Shown here: positions 1-8,217 of the stretch, piece after piece
How positions within the stretch are numbered: position 1 is the first letter of the stretch
Layout: every line of letters starts with the position of its first letter
Origin: QHXM01 sp032160165
GTDB taxonomy: Bacteria > Acidobacteriota > Blastocatellia > Pyrinomonadales > Pyrinomonadaceae
Assembly (NCBI GenBank): GCA_032160165.1
Contig: JAVHWA010000182.1
Coordinates: 1 to 64,000, forward strand
DNA length: 64,000 nt
Direction of reading: 5' to 3'
Translations under genes and position numbers: made by a program
The notes under the pieces: generated by a model
What the model was told of the DNA's origin: nothing
Databases searched by the model: none
What the model saw: only the letters and a program-made list of their open reading frames with translations

Positions 1-849
1 TCTGCGCTGGCGGAAGCCAAAGGCGAGCGTGAGAACGCCGACAAACAGAAACAGATTGCCGAGCAAGCGCGTACCGAGGCTGAGCAGCAGCAGCAAATCG
101 CACAGGAAAAGAGCCGGCAAGCCATAGAGCAGCAACAGATCGCAACGAGAGGCAAGCGTGAAGCTGAAGAGGCTCGTGGACGCGCGCTTGTATCGCAAAA
201 GATGGCCGAAGCTCAACGCCTCTTAGCCACTGAGCGTGCAGCCGAAGCCGAGAAACAACGTCGCAGGGCCGAAGAGCAGACCAAGGTTGCCACCTCCACG
301 CTCTTCAAAGGCATACGCTTTCTCGAAGAGTCTAATGATAAACGAAGAGTGGTTGAATACTATGATCAACTGGCGCAGATTTACCGCGAGGTTGGTGATC
401 ACAGTAACGAAGTCGAAACGCTCCTGACCGCTGGTGGCATTTACGTGAAACTGAAAGAGGAAGGGAAAGCAGGTGAGTATTTCATTCGCGCATTGAAGGT
501 TTTTCATGACGCAGGTGATGCTACCGAGGAGAGCAACACCATGACCAAGGTCGGCGATCTCTATAAAACCTCTGGCAATCAGCAGAAAGCCAACAGTTAT
601 TACAACCAGGCGCTGGCGCAGCTTCAACGAGTGTTGCCTGGTCTTAGCGCCGGCGCAGATCGGAAAAGTGAAGCATACGCTCTTTACTACACCTCGCTCG
701 CATATCAGGCGCTTGGTGACGCGCAGAAGGCGCTGGCGTACTGCAATCAAGCGCTGCCACTCTTCCGGGCTTTGCAAGACGATGTAATGACGGACATAGT
801 GGGAATCCGGATAGAAGAACTTTCACAATCGTTGAAAGAGAGAAAATAG
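1..849 (+). CDS. C-terminal part of a coiled-coil/TPR protein, 5' end outside the window
   Basis: The frame is open from the first base, so the gene starts upstream of the window; the first ATG at 202 is internal. The first ~85 codons are almost only Ala, Glu, Gln, Lys and Arg in heptad-like runs, which predicts a long coiled coil. The rest looks like tetratricopeptide helices: pairs such as VVEYYDQLAQIYREVGD, AGEYFIRALKVFHDAGD, ANSYYNQALAQL and ALAYCNQALPLFRAL recur with the A/G/Y pattern of TPRs. This layout is known from the ends of large signalling or scaffold proteins (CHAT, nSTAND or WD40 types), but nothing here shows which. The protein ends SLKERK. Function is not assigned; a protein-protein interaction role is inference. 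Confidence 0.7.
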   Translation, partial: SALAEAKGERENADKQKQIAEQARTEAEQQQQIAQEKSRQAIEQQQIATRGKREAEEARGRALVSQKMAEAQRLLATERAAEAEKQRRRAEEQTKVATSTLFKGIRFLEESNDKRRVVEYYDQLAQIYREVGDHSNEVETLLTAGGIYVKLKEEGKAGEYFIRALKVFHDAGDATEESNTMTKVGDLYKTSGNQQKANSYYNQALAQLQRVLPGLSAGADRKSEAYALYYTSLAYQALGDAQKALAYCNQALPLFRALQDDVMTDIVGIRIEELSQSLKERK

Positions 850-1127
850 GTCTGGGCAAAGCCGGAATACGTCTTGTTTGCTAGGCCGAGATGATTGCAG
901 AGTCGTTGATTTCAAAACCATTGACTTGAAAGCTGGGCTTCAATAAGCTACTGCCTGTCGAAATCAAGGGTGGGTTGAAAGAAGCAGAAAGTAGTTGGCG
1001 GACACCCGCGTAACTCAAAAACAAACCTACATCGCTCAAGAGATCGCTGCAGCTTGGGCAGTCAGCGCAAAAGCTGTCCTTAAAACCTTCTCTGAATTAC
1101 CATGCCGGAAGAGACTTTGGTGTAATT

Positions 1128-2846
1128 ATGAATTGTCCCCGACTCTTATTTATCACAACGCTTGCCGTCTTCGGCTTGGCAAGCGAAAGAATTACTGCAC
1201 AGACGACCGCACCTTTGACGGATTCACTGGCAGCAAACACGGCGCACACGCGTGGCCTCGCCTCTGCCTCGGCACCCAGACGCATCGTCCCGTTGCGTCT
1301 GACGGATGCGCCCGAAGGTGCACGCGTCACGATTGCTTCTGATGCTTCTTTAGACGATTACGCCTCACGTTTCGATGGTGACAACTTCTATATTCTGATT
1401 CCTCACGCCCAGGCTACAGTTTCAAACGAGCAGATCACAGGACGCGGATTTACGAACGTGCGCATTGAGCAGCGCGGAGATGAAGTGCTGCTTTCGTTTC
1501 AGTTGCAACCGGGAGCTAGCGTGCGAGTAGGCAAAGGCTTTAATCGGCTGGACGTTCTTTTCAAAACGGCAAAACTGCCACAACCCGAGGCAAGTTCTTC
1601 TAACCCAGGTGCTCTGTCGCCTGGCACTCCCGTAACGACATCAAGCAATAGGCGCGCCGATGCGTCAACCGATGAACTTGAGATTATCAGCCAGATGCGG
1701 TCGCAGATTGCTGCCCTCGAGGCGCGAATCCGGCAGATTGAGGCGCGGCAAGTGGAAGGCGACAGTCCGCAGCAGACGGCCCAGGCTGCCCCAGCAAACG
1801 CGACAGTTGCCGCAAGTTCAACGGGCGCAGCGAGTGGGCATCCGGCGGACGACCGCGACCATGATGAGATGTCAGGAGGCACCCCCCGTTTACAAATCCA
1901 GGGGTTTGCCGACATGAACTTTCGCGCGAGCGATCAGAAGGGGGCGACAAACGCATTTGCGCTCGGCCAGCTTGACCTCTTCCTCACGTCGCGTCTTTCG
2001 GAGAAGTTCAGCGTCCTCGGTGAGTTAATCGTCGAGGCAGGCGCAGACAATGATTTCTCGTTTGAGATTCATCGACTGCTGCTTCGCTATGCACACAACG
2101 ACTACTTCAACTTCAGCGCGGGCCGTTTTCATTCGGCGATCGGTTATTACAACACGGCATATCATCACGGCTCATGGTTTCAGACTACGGCGAACCGACC
2201 TTTCATCTTCGCGTTCGAAAGCAAGGGCGGCATCCTGCCGCTTCACAACGTTGGTCTGTCTGTTTCAGGACGTATTCCTTCAGCACCACTCGGTCTCAGA
2301 TACGTCGCGGAGATCGGCAATGGTCGCGCGGTACGCTCGCCGCTTAACAGGTCCGTGCAGACCTCGGTTGATGAGAATAACGGCAAGGCATTCAATCTTG
2401 GAATCTTCGCACGGCCTAAAGCCCTTCCCGGATTTCAAACCGGCTTCTCGATCTATCGTGATAATCTCACACCCAACGGGTCGCCGAAGATCGGGCAGAC
2501 CATTATGGCGGCCCACTTCATTTACCAAAACAAGCTTTACGAAATGCTTAACGAAGCAGTCGTCGTCCGCCATGCTCTGAACAGTAGGGTGTTTACTACG
2601 CCCGGCTTCTACACGCAGTTCTCGCGTCGCTTTGGCAACGGGCGACCCTATTTTCGTTATCAGTATGTCAATGCGCCGAACGATGATCCAATCTTTCCTG
2701 ATGTCGGGCGGCGCAATGGCCCATCGCTTGGCTGGCGTTACGATATCAGTGAATTCGCCGCTTTCAAGGCGCAATACGACCGCACGCTGCGTCGTCGTTT
2801 AGATTCAATCAACGAACTCATCCTTCAGCTCGCCTTCACATTTTAA
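1128..2846 (+). CDS. Outer-membrane porin-like beta-barrel with N-terminal AMIN-like region
   Basis: 572 residues. An N-terminal hydrophobic stretch ending near ITAQ looks like a signal peptide. Residues ~50-145 form a beta-rich region of AMIN-like character (alternating hydrophobics, ending LDVLFK). A low-complexity linker and a short coiled coil (ELEIISQMRSQIAALEARI) follow at ~185-210. From ~245 to the end there are amphipathic strands with aromatic girdles, and the last residues LILQLAFTF end in Phe, as is typical of outer-membrane barrels. The barrel region resembles porins of the phosphate-selective O/P type (inference). The gene is followed 14 bp later by a PstS-like protein, which supports an oxyanion or phosphate uptake role. 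No strong Shine-Dalgarno site is visible before the ATG. Confidence 0.72.
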   Translation: MNCPRLLFITTLAVFGLASERITAQTTAPLTDSLAANTAHTRGLASASAPRRIVPLRLTDAPEGARVTIASDASLDDYASRFDGDNFYILIPHAQATVSNEQITGRGFTNVRIEQRGDEVLLSFQLQPGASVRVGKGFNRLDVLFKTAKLPQPEASSSNPGALSPGTPVTTSSNRRADASTDELEIISQMRSQIAALEARIRQIEARQVEGDSPQQTAQAAPANATVAASSTGAASGHPADDRDHDEMSGGTPRLQIQGFADMNFRASDQKGATNAFALGQLDLFLTSRLSEKFSVLGELIVEAGADNDFSFEIHRLLLRYAHNDYFNFSAGRFHSAIGYYNTAYHHGSWFQTTANRPFIFAFESKGGILPLHNVGLSVSGRIPSAPLGLRYVAEIGNGRAVRSPLNRSVQTSVDENNGKAFNLGIFARPKALPGFQTGFSIYRDNLTPNGSPKIGQTIMAAHFIYQNKLYEMLNEAVVVRHALNSRVFTTPGFYTQFSRRFGNGRPYFRYQYVNAPNDDPIFPDVGRRNGPSLGWRYDISEFAAFKAQYDRTLRRRLDSINELILQLAFTF

Positions 2847-2860
2847 GAGAAAGATTATCC

Positions 2861-3397
2861 GTGAGAGCAGTTATCACGATTTTTGCAGTCCTGGCGACTT
2901 TGATTGGATCGAGTATGCCAGTAGCGATGCCGATCCATGATGCGAAGCGTCAGCCTTCTGCCTCAGAGCCGATAAGACAGACCTCTTCACAGATGGAGCT
3001 CGCGATTATCGTCAACAAATCAAATCCTAACGATAATCTTTCCTTCTCCGAGCTACGCGAGTATTTCATGGCTGAGCGGAACAATTGGTCGAGTGGGGCG
3101 GGCAAGGTTCGAGTGGTAATGCGCGAACCTGGCATCCTCGAGCGTGAAGCCGTCTTGAGGTCGATCTATGACATGAATGAAAAGGATTTTAACAGTTATT
3201 TCTTAGGCAAAAAGTTCAGGGGCGAACTCCTGGAAGAACCTCGGCTGCGAAACTCTACGCCCGATATGATTAAAACAATCTCAAACCTGCCGGGCGCTAT
3301 CGGCTACGTGCGCGCAGATGAAGTCGATGCTTCCGTCAAGGTCATCCGCGTGGATGGCCTCGCGCCGGGCGACGCTGGATATAAGATAAAACTGTAA
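2861..3397 (+). CDS. Small PstS-like periplasmic substrate-binding protein
   Basis: 178 residues starting at GTG, 14 bp after the porin stop, so probably co-transcribed. It has a signal peptide (hydrophobic core at residues 5-24). The mature part, IIVNKSNPNDNLSFSELR to GYVRADEVDASVKVIRVDG, matches the single-lobe PBP-like proteins related to phosphate ABC-transporter binding proteins: the opening S/N-rich loop, the ELREYFMAERNNWSSG segment and the closing GAIGYV are the usual landmarks. At this length it is one of the short stand-alone versions rather than a full two-lobe PstS. No PstCAB genes are nearby, so it may deliver ligand to, or sense ligand with, the adjacent porin (inference). The gene is followed by a strong bidirectional hairpin. 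Confidence 0.72.
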   Translation: MRAVITIFAVLATLIGSSMPVAMPIHDAKRQPSASEPIRQTSSQMELAIIVNKSNPNDNLSFSELREYFMAERNNWSSGAGKVRVVMREPGILEREAVLRSIYDMNEKDFNSYFLGKKFRGELLEEPRLRNSTPDMIKTISNLPGAIGYVRADEVDASVKVIRVDGLAPGDAGYKIKL

Positions 3398-3460
3398 TGG
3401 CTTTAAAGTAAAAGACTAGTTGAAATCGAACGGTCGGGGATTAGATTAATTAAAGGTAAA

Positions 3461-3510
3461 GATGAAAAGCCCACGCATGGTTTGATTAAACCGAGCGTGG
3501 GCTTTTCATC
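3461..3510. terminator. Bidirectional terminator between convergent genes
   Basis: A perfect 16-bp inverted repeat (3461-3476 with 3495-3510, arms GATGAAAAGCCCACGC and its complement) has a loop that itself pairs (GGTTT-gatt-AAACC). The A-rich and T-rich ends give U-tracts in both directions. It lies between the plus-strand gene ending at 3397 and the minus-strand mlaD ending at 3524, so it can stop both transcripts. Confidence 0.85.
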
Positions 3511-3523
3511 GAAAGCATGCCTT

Positions 3524-4666
3524 CTAAAACAATTCAAACTTGATCGTCAGATACTTCTTCGGGTTTTGGCGGAAGTCGTAGATCAGCTTTACAGCTTCTG
3601 AGGAAAGCTGGTTGAAGTTGTTGTAGAGCGCTTCGTCGGTGATCAGTTTGCCCAGCGTCCCTTCACCGCGTTGCGCAGCGGCCACTACATTGTCGATTCG
3701 CTCGGCGGTCGTGTTAAAGCGAGCGATCGCAGTTCGCGCATCGTTGTAGATGGCCTCATCCTTGAGCAGCTTGCCGATCGTGCCGCGACCTTCACGCACT
3801 TCGGCGATGATGCCGTTGATATCGTTAACCGACGAATCGACGCGCGCGGCTATGCTGTCGATCTTGTTATAGAGCGCTTCATCCGTCAGCAGCTTGCCGG
3901 CCGTGCCACGCCCGCGCCTCAGTCCTTCCGCTATGTCGTTGAGACGGACCGCAAGGTCGTTGACGTTGTTATATACCGCTGGATCGTTGATGAATTTTCC
4001 CGCCGTGCCCTGGCCGGAACGAATCTGACGAATTACTGCCTGCGTGTCGATAATGGCGCCGTTGAGGCTGTCGTAGAGGGCCTCGTCGTTGAGCACGCGA
4101 GAGATCGTACCGGGGCCTTCGTTGATCTTGCGCGTGATCTCGTTGAGGTTCTTACTGATCCCGGTCATCTGGTCCGCGATGTCAGGACCGACGAGATTCG
4201 AAAGCGTGCTCTGATTGGTGGCCGGAAGCAGGATCGCATTCTCCTGTATAGGCTGACCAACCGAGGTGCCGGCCGTGATGTTCACCAGCTTGTCATTGCC
4301 AAGCAGGCTTGGTGATCCCATTGAGACGGTCGAGTCGGTACGAATGCGTTGGTTGGCTGGTTGACCATCGATAGTGCTGTCGATCGCCAGCTTCGCTTCC
4401 ACCTTCGGGTCGTCCGGCTTATCTGACGGCTGCAGCAACTTGATCTCATCGACCTTGCCTACTTTGACACCCGCGAGCCTGACTTCAGAGCCGGCGCGCA
4501 GTCCATCCGCATTAGCAAATCTTGCCCGCACGTGCAGTTTGCTCTTGAACGGATTGAGATCGCCCGACGCGTTCAGGATCAGGAATATCAAAACGATAAT
4601 CGAGATCACGACAAAGATGCCAACACGCAGCTGGCTGAGCCCGATAGTTTTTTTCGATGGAGGCAT
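3524..4666 (-). CDS. mlaD: MCE/MlaD-family lipid-transport protein with five C-terminal repeats
   Basis: 380 residues. One N-terminal transmembrane helix (~15-31) is followed by an MCE domain (~40-135: LHVRARFANADGLRAGSEVRLAGVKVG is the usual opening). In Mla-type systems MlaD is the periplasmic ring that takes phospholipid from the inner-membrane MlaE/MlaF transporter. Beyond the MCE domain, residues ~184-350 carry five copies of a motif of the form G-x-G-T-x-G-K-(L/F)-(L/I)-x-D-(E/P)-A-(L/I/V)-Y-N. They begin at about 184, 218, 252, 293 and 334, separated by helical segments. The long helical tail suggests a needle or bridge across the periplasm (inference). It is the last gene of mlaE-mlaF-mlaD and is separated from mlaF by a repeat element. 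Confidence 0.88.
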   Translation of the reverse strand: MPPSKKTIGLSQLRVGIFVVISIIVLIFLILNASGDLNPFKSKLHVRARFANADGLRAGSEVRLAGVKVGKVDEIKLLQPSDKPDDPKVEAKLAIDSTIDGQPANQRIRTDSTVSMGSPSLLGNDKLVNITAGTSVGQPIQENAILLPATNQSTLSNLVGPDIADQMTGISKNLNEITRKINEGPGTISRVLNDEALYDSLNGAIIDTQAVIRQIRSGQGTAGKFINDPAVYNNVNDLAVRLNDIAEGLRRGRGTAGKLLTDEALYNKIDSIAARVDSSVNDINGIIAEVREGRGTIGKLLKDEAIYNDARTAIARFNTTAERIDNVVAAAQRGEGTLGKLITDEALYNNFNQLSSEAVKLIYDFRQNPKKYLTIKFELF

Positions 4667-4675
4667 ATGGATCAG

Positions 4676-4760
4676 GGGTCGGTGGCCAGTGATCAGTGGT
4701 CAGTCAAAAGCAAGACGTTGCCGTTTAACTGGCCACTGACCACCGACCACTGACCACTCC
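4676..4760. repeat. Heptamer inverted-repeat element, unit about GGTCAGT
   Basis: The left arm (4676-4704) has short tandem units of GGTCAGTG/GGTCGGTG type. A spacer of about 20 bp follows, and the right arm (4727-4760) has the reverse-complement units (CACTGACCACCGACCACTGA). It fills the 99-bp gap between mlaF and mlaD and could fold into a long stem. Confidence 0.85.
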
Positions 4761-4765
4761 TTCTT

Positions 4766-5680
4766 TTAATGTCCGCGCAAGAACTTCTGGATGTACTTAT
4801 CGTCTGCGTTCTTCAAGGCCTCGTCGGTCCCATGGAAGATCGGCTTACCATCCCGCATCATCATCACCTTAGTGTTGATGAGACAAAGGCGCTCGCCTTC
4901 TGTCTCGAACACAACCTCACCTTCGTCGTTGACGACCGCATATTCCGAGCAGAGATAGTCCAGATTGTTCATCTCGTGTGTAACGAAGATAGATGACACG
5001 TCCTCAAGGTCACGCAGCTTCATCGCCAGTTCGCAAATCGTGCGTGCGGTCGGAGGATCCAGCCCGGCCGTAGGCTCGTCAAACATCACGATCTTCGGAT
5101 CTCCGACAAGTGCGCGAGCGATGCCGACACGTCTGCGCATACCGCCAGACAGCTCGTTCGGCGTCTTATCAATCGCGTCTTCGAGATTGACAAACCGCAA
5201 CATGCGCCGCACTTCAGGCTCGACTTCATCCTCCGGCACGCCTTGTTCATGAAGCCGAAAGGCCACGTTGTCGTAAACCGAAAGGGAATCGAAGAGCGCG
5301 CCTTCCTGAAAGACCATTCCGATCTTCTTGCGCACGTGCATCATTTCGACTTCAGAAAAATTCGTGATGTCGACCCCGTCGACCAGCACCTGACCCGAGT
5401 CGGGCTTCAACAACCCAAGCACTAACTTGATGGTGGTGGATTTACCGCAGCCAGAGCCGCCAAGGATGATCTTGGTCTCGCCTTTCATCACCTTGAAAGA
5501 GAGACCTTCCAGGACCTTGCGATCATCGAACGCGAGATAGACATCGCGGAACTCGATGGCCGGTATCGCCCGCTCGAGATCGTCCACTTCGGCGAACGTA
5601 GACTCGGCGGCATTCTCGCTGATCCGGTCGATCTGCGGAGGGGCTGTTTTCTGGGAGATATCTATCTCAGTCGATGCCAT
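4766..5680 (-). CDS. mlaF: ABC transporter ATPase, MlaF type
   Basis: 304 residues. Walker A is GGSGCGKSTT, the Q-loop is VFQEGALF, the ABC signature is LSGGMRRRVGIARAL, Walker B is IVMFDEP and the switch His is in FVTHEM. This is the complete motif set of an active ATPase of the MlaF/Ttg2A family, which powers lipid movement between inner and outer membranes with MlaE and MlaD. The protein is about 35 residues longer at the N-terminus than typical MlaF; this extension is acidic and probably disordered. The C-terminus, after the nucleotide-binding domain, has a short tail (KNADDKYIQKFLRG). It starts 15 bp after mlaE, so the two are surely in one operon. Confidence 0.9.
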   Translation of the reverse strand: MASTEIDISQKTAPPQIDRISENAAESTFAEVDDLERAIPAIEFRDVYLAFDDRKVLEGLSFKVMKGETKIILGGSGCGKSTTIKLVLGLLKPDSGQVLVDGVDITNFSEVEMMHVRKKIGMVFQEGALFDSLSVYDNVAFRLHEQGVPEDEVEPEVRRMLRFVNLEDAIDKTPNELSGGMRRRVGIARALVGDPKIVMFDEPTAGLDPPTARTICELAMKLRDLEDVSSIFVTHEMNNLDYLCSEYAVVNDEGEVVFETEGERLCLINTKVMMMRDGKPIFHGTDEALKNADDKYIQKFLRGH

Positions 5681-5695
5681 AAACTTTCTCGATCT

Positions 5696-6463
5696 CTACT
5701 TAGGCATGTCCAGTAGGTACTGCAACCCTCGGGCGAGAAAAAAGTCGGTGATGATCACGACGATTGAAGCGGTGACGACCGCCCTCGTGGTTGAACGTCC
5801 AACGCCCACTGTTCCGCCTTCCGTGGCGAGCCCTTTGTGACACGCAATCGAGCCGATTATCAGTCCAAAAACCAGGGGCTTGATGACTCCACCGAGAATA
5901 TCGTCAGCCGAGATGCCGTCTCTAACGGAGTTAAAAAACATCGATGAGTCCATTCCGAAGAGGCCGCCTGCTACGGTATATCCGCCTATGATTCCGACCA
6001 CATCGGCAATGACCGTGAGCAGCGGCAGCATAATAATGAGCGCGATCAATCGCGGCATCACCAGTTTGCGTACCGGGTCTGTTCCCAGCGCCCGCATCGC
6101 GTCGATCTGTTGAGAGACCGTCATCGAGCCGAGCTCGGCGGCGATCGCAGATCCTACTCGGCCGGTCACCATCAAAGCGGTAAGCACCGGTCCTAACTCA
6201 CGAACTAAAGATAAGGCGACAAGATAGCCGGTGGTGCTCTGGGCTCCGTAAAACTTCAGGGTTGGATAAGTCTGGAGTGTCAGCACTCCACCGGTGAAGA
6301 ACCCGGTTAGGATGATGATAGTCAAAGAGCCGACGCCGATGGCGTCCATCTGAGCGATAGTCTCAGGAATATATCGCGGTCGCTTGAACAGCCCGCGCGC
6401 GGCACGGGCCGCCAGCAATGTCGTCTCCTGCAGTTCGAGCAGACCGCGCGTGGCAAAGTTCAT
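5696..6463 (-). CDS. mlaE: MlaE-family ABC transporter permease
   Basis: 255 residues of mostly hydrophobic sequence with about five or six membrane helices. The MlaE/Ttg2B family landmarks are present: RELGPVLTALMVTGRVGSAI, AELGSMTVSQQIDAMRALG and DPVRKLVMPRLIA. It forms the inner-membrane channel of the Mla-type phospholipid transporter and heads the operon mlaE-mlaF-mlaD. No good Shine-Dalgarno site precedes the ATG. The ~280 bp upstream (6464-6740) contain a terminator hairpin for the gene before it but no promoter that I can point to with confidence. Confidence 0.9.
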   Translation of the reverse strand: MNFATRGLLELQETTLLAARAARGLFKRPRYIPETIAQMDAIGVGSLTIIILTGFFTGGVLTLQTYPTLKFYGAQSTTGYLVALSLVRELGPVLTALMVTGRVGSAIAAELGSMTVSQQIDAMRALGTDPVRKLVMPRLIALIIMLPLLTVIADVVGIIGGYTVAGGLFGMDSSMFFNSVRDGISADDILGGVIKPLVFGLIIGSIACHKGLATEGGTVGVGRSTTRAVVTASIVVIITDFFLARGLQYLLDMPK

Positions 6464-6680
6464 TCGAGATTCTGGAGCGAAAACGCGACGAACCCACCGC
6501 GCTTTTCTGTTTGAAGCCTGGTATGAGATTCAGCTGAGCCTCATACCGGAAGACGCTCGGTACGCCAGGATTGTGTATGAAATCCGAGCTTGCCACCGCG
6601 CGAGTCTGAACGAGCAGTCTATGATGCTCAAAATAGACTTGAGGCGTCAAGCTTGAAACGTGAACCAATACGTTAACGAA

Positions 6681-6710
6681 AATGCCGGTCGTTGAATCTC
6701 GACCGGCATT
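6681..6710 (-). terminator. Terminator downstream of the CpxP-like gene
   Basis: A perfect 11-bp stem AATGCCGGTCG / CGACCGGCATT with an 8-nt loop. Read on the minus strand it ends in ATTTTC, a short U-run. It lies 30 bp after the stop of the minus-strand gene at 6741-7385 and insulates it from mlaE. Confidence 0.7.
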
Positions 6711-6740
6711 ACAGTTCGCTTGGGCAGTCATCCAGCGAGG

Positions 6741-7385
6741 CTAAGGGCGAATTCTCCTTGGAAGGTTTGCGCGGCGTGGGATCAGCGCGGGATTAATAGT
6801 TCCGTTGCCCTGCCTGACTTCGCCTGGGCGACCCTGATCTCGCTCACGCTTGGGTGGCGTGCCGAGTCCGTTCTCCAGCCGTCGGCTACCAGCCGGCCCC
6901 CCCTCCTCAGCATTCTCACGGCGTCTCATTTGGGCGTCGCGCATGCGCTGAAGGCGAATTGCACGGAAAGTGGTTAGTTGCTCGGCAGTGAGCACGCGCC
7001 GGATGTTGAGTTCGGTCATGGCGCGCAATCGGACTTCGGCGGCCTGAGCGGCGGCGAGCTCACGGGCGCGTTGTTCCACCTCGGTTTCGTTGACCGCGTC
7101 TGAGTAGATCGCTTGATCGAGAGCTCGCTGTGCGAGGTTAACCCGGCGTCGGATTGCCTGGCCGTCAACGCGGTTCTGTTCCCGGATCGAACGGATCTTG
7201 CCCATCTGTTCTTCGCTAAGACCGAGCTGCTCTTTCCAGTTGGGTTCTTGATTGCCCTGTTGAGGAGGTGGCTGCATCGGTTCACCGGGAATTTGTGCGG
7301 CAACTCGTCTCGATGCCAATCCCAGCCCCACCACAAAAAACAGTGCGAGCATCAGCGTGGTTCTTTTAAGGAACTGTTCCTTCAT
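6741..7385 (-). CDS. Spy/CpxP-like periplasmic LTxxQ-motif protein
   Basis: 214 residues. Residues 1-30 are a signal peptide (hydrophobic LMLALFFVVGLGLA, cleavage near AAQ). The mature part is helical and charged, with the family motif twice: LSEEQMGKIRSIREQN at ~56-71 and LTAEQLTTFRAIRLQ at ~132-146. This is the pattern of Spy/CpxP-type periplasmic chaperones and metal-sensor relatives. The C-terminal 60 residues are Arg/Pro/Gly-rich, with no recognisable fold. It is the third gene after an ECF sigma factor and its anti-sigma factor, which suggests an envelope-stress response module in which this protein is the periplasmic arm (inference). Confidence 0.75.
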   Translation of the reverse strand: MKEQFLKRTTLMLALFFVVGLGLASRRVAAQIPGEPMQPPPQQGNQEPNWKEQLGLSEEQMGKIRSIREQNRVDGQAIRRRVNLAQRALDQAIYSDAVNETEVEQRARELAAAQAAEVRLRAMTELNIRRVLTAEQLTTFRAIRLQRMRDAQMRRRENAEEGGPAGSRRLENGLGTPPKRERDQGRPGEVRQGNGTINPALIPRRANLPRRIRP

Positions 7386-7476
7386 TTCGTCATTACCTCG
7401 TTCAAATCCGTGCGTTCTCGACTCAGTTCATTTCGGACCTGGACTTACTTCGTTCGGGGCCGACTCAGTCCCCTTG

Positions 7477-8217
7477 CTAATTGGGCTCGTCCGCCAGATC
7501 CACCAGACTTGGCAGTTTGTCTTCCGCGGTCGGAACGGTAAAGGGCAGATAATCATTGGTGGCTGAAAGTTCCGTCGCAGGTTCACTAACCTTCTGCGGA
7601 ACTATCTGCTTGTGTCGTTCAGCCAATCGAGGAAGTGCTCGGCGATTTGCCGTCTTCTGAGTCGCTGGTTGTTCTGATGCTATGACACTTTCCGGTATTG
7701 TCTTGCGATCGCCTCCATCAACCCCTTTCGATTGGAGAACTGTATCGTTCGAAGGCTCGGTTGCGACCGCCGGTGCTGTTTCCGGTTTTTCGACTACGAC
7801 GATGTGTGGTTGTTCGACAAAGTACGCAACGGCGATGATCGCAAGACCGCAGAAGATCAAAGCGATAACTGCGGTTGCGGCACGCATCCATCCGGGAGAA
7901 AGAGTCACAAACTCACGAATGGCGACCAGCGCGGATCGTCTGCGCGGCGATTTGTCATCGGACCGCATGGGAACAACAGTCGCGCTCTCTGCGACATCGC
8001 TGGCACCCAGAGCCTGTCTGCGCCATTCCCCTATCGATTCGCGGACCATGCCAAAGGCTTTCGCCTCGGCTCTGCATCCAGGGCATGCTTGTAAGTGGTT
8101 CTCAAAATCCAACGCTTCGGCCCGGGTCGCTTCATTATACAGATAAGGGACCAGGTCTTCGGAGCGACTGCAGCTGTTTGTTATCTCTCGCATCGTCTTA
8201 TCCCACGATTCTTTCAT
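7477..8217 (-). CDS. Transmembrane anti-sigma factor with zinc-binding domain
   Basis: 246 residues from the ATG at 8217; a TTG one codon upstream is also in frame. The N-terminal domain has the anti-sigma zinc pattern HLQACPGC (H-x3-C-x2-C), as in RsrA/ChrR-like ZAS proteins. One transmembrane helix (about 118-140, AVIALIFCGLAIIAVAYFV) is followed by an extracytoplasmic region rich in Pro, Thr and Ala with no clear domain. The start overlaps the stop of the sigma gene (TGATG), so translation is coupled, which is the usual way to keep sigma and anti-sigma in balance. It is expected to hold the sigma factor at the membrane until an envelope signal releases it. Confidence 0.85.
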   Translation of the reverse strand: MKESWDKTMREITNSCSRSEDLVPYLYNEATRAEALDFENHLQACPGCRAEAKAFGMVRESIGEWRRQALGASDVAESATVVPMRSDDKSPRRRSALVAIREFVTLSPGWMRAATAVIALIFCGLAIIAVAYFVEQPHIVVVEKPETAPAVATEPSNDTVLQSKGVDGGDRKTIPESVIASEQPATQKTANRRALPRLAERHKQIVPQKVSEPATELSATNDYLPFTVPTAEDKLPSLVDLADEPN

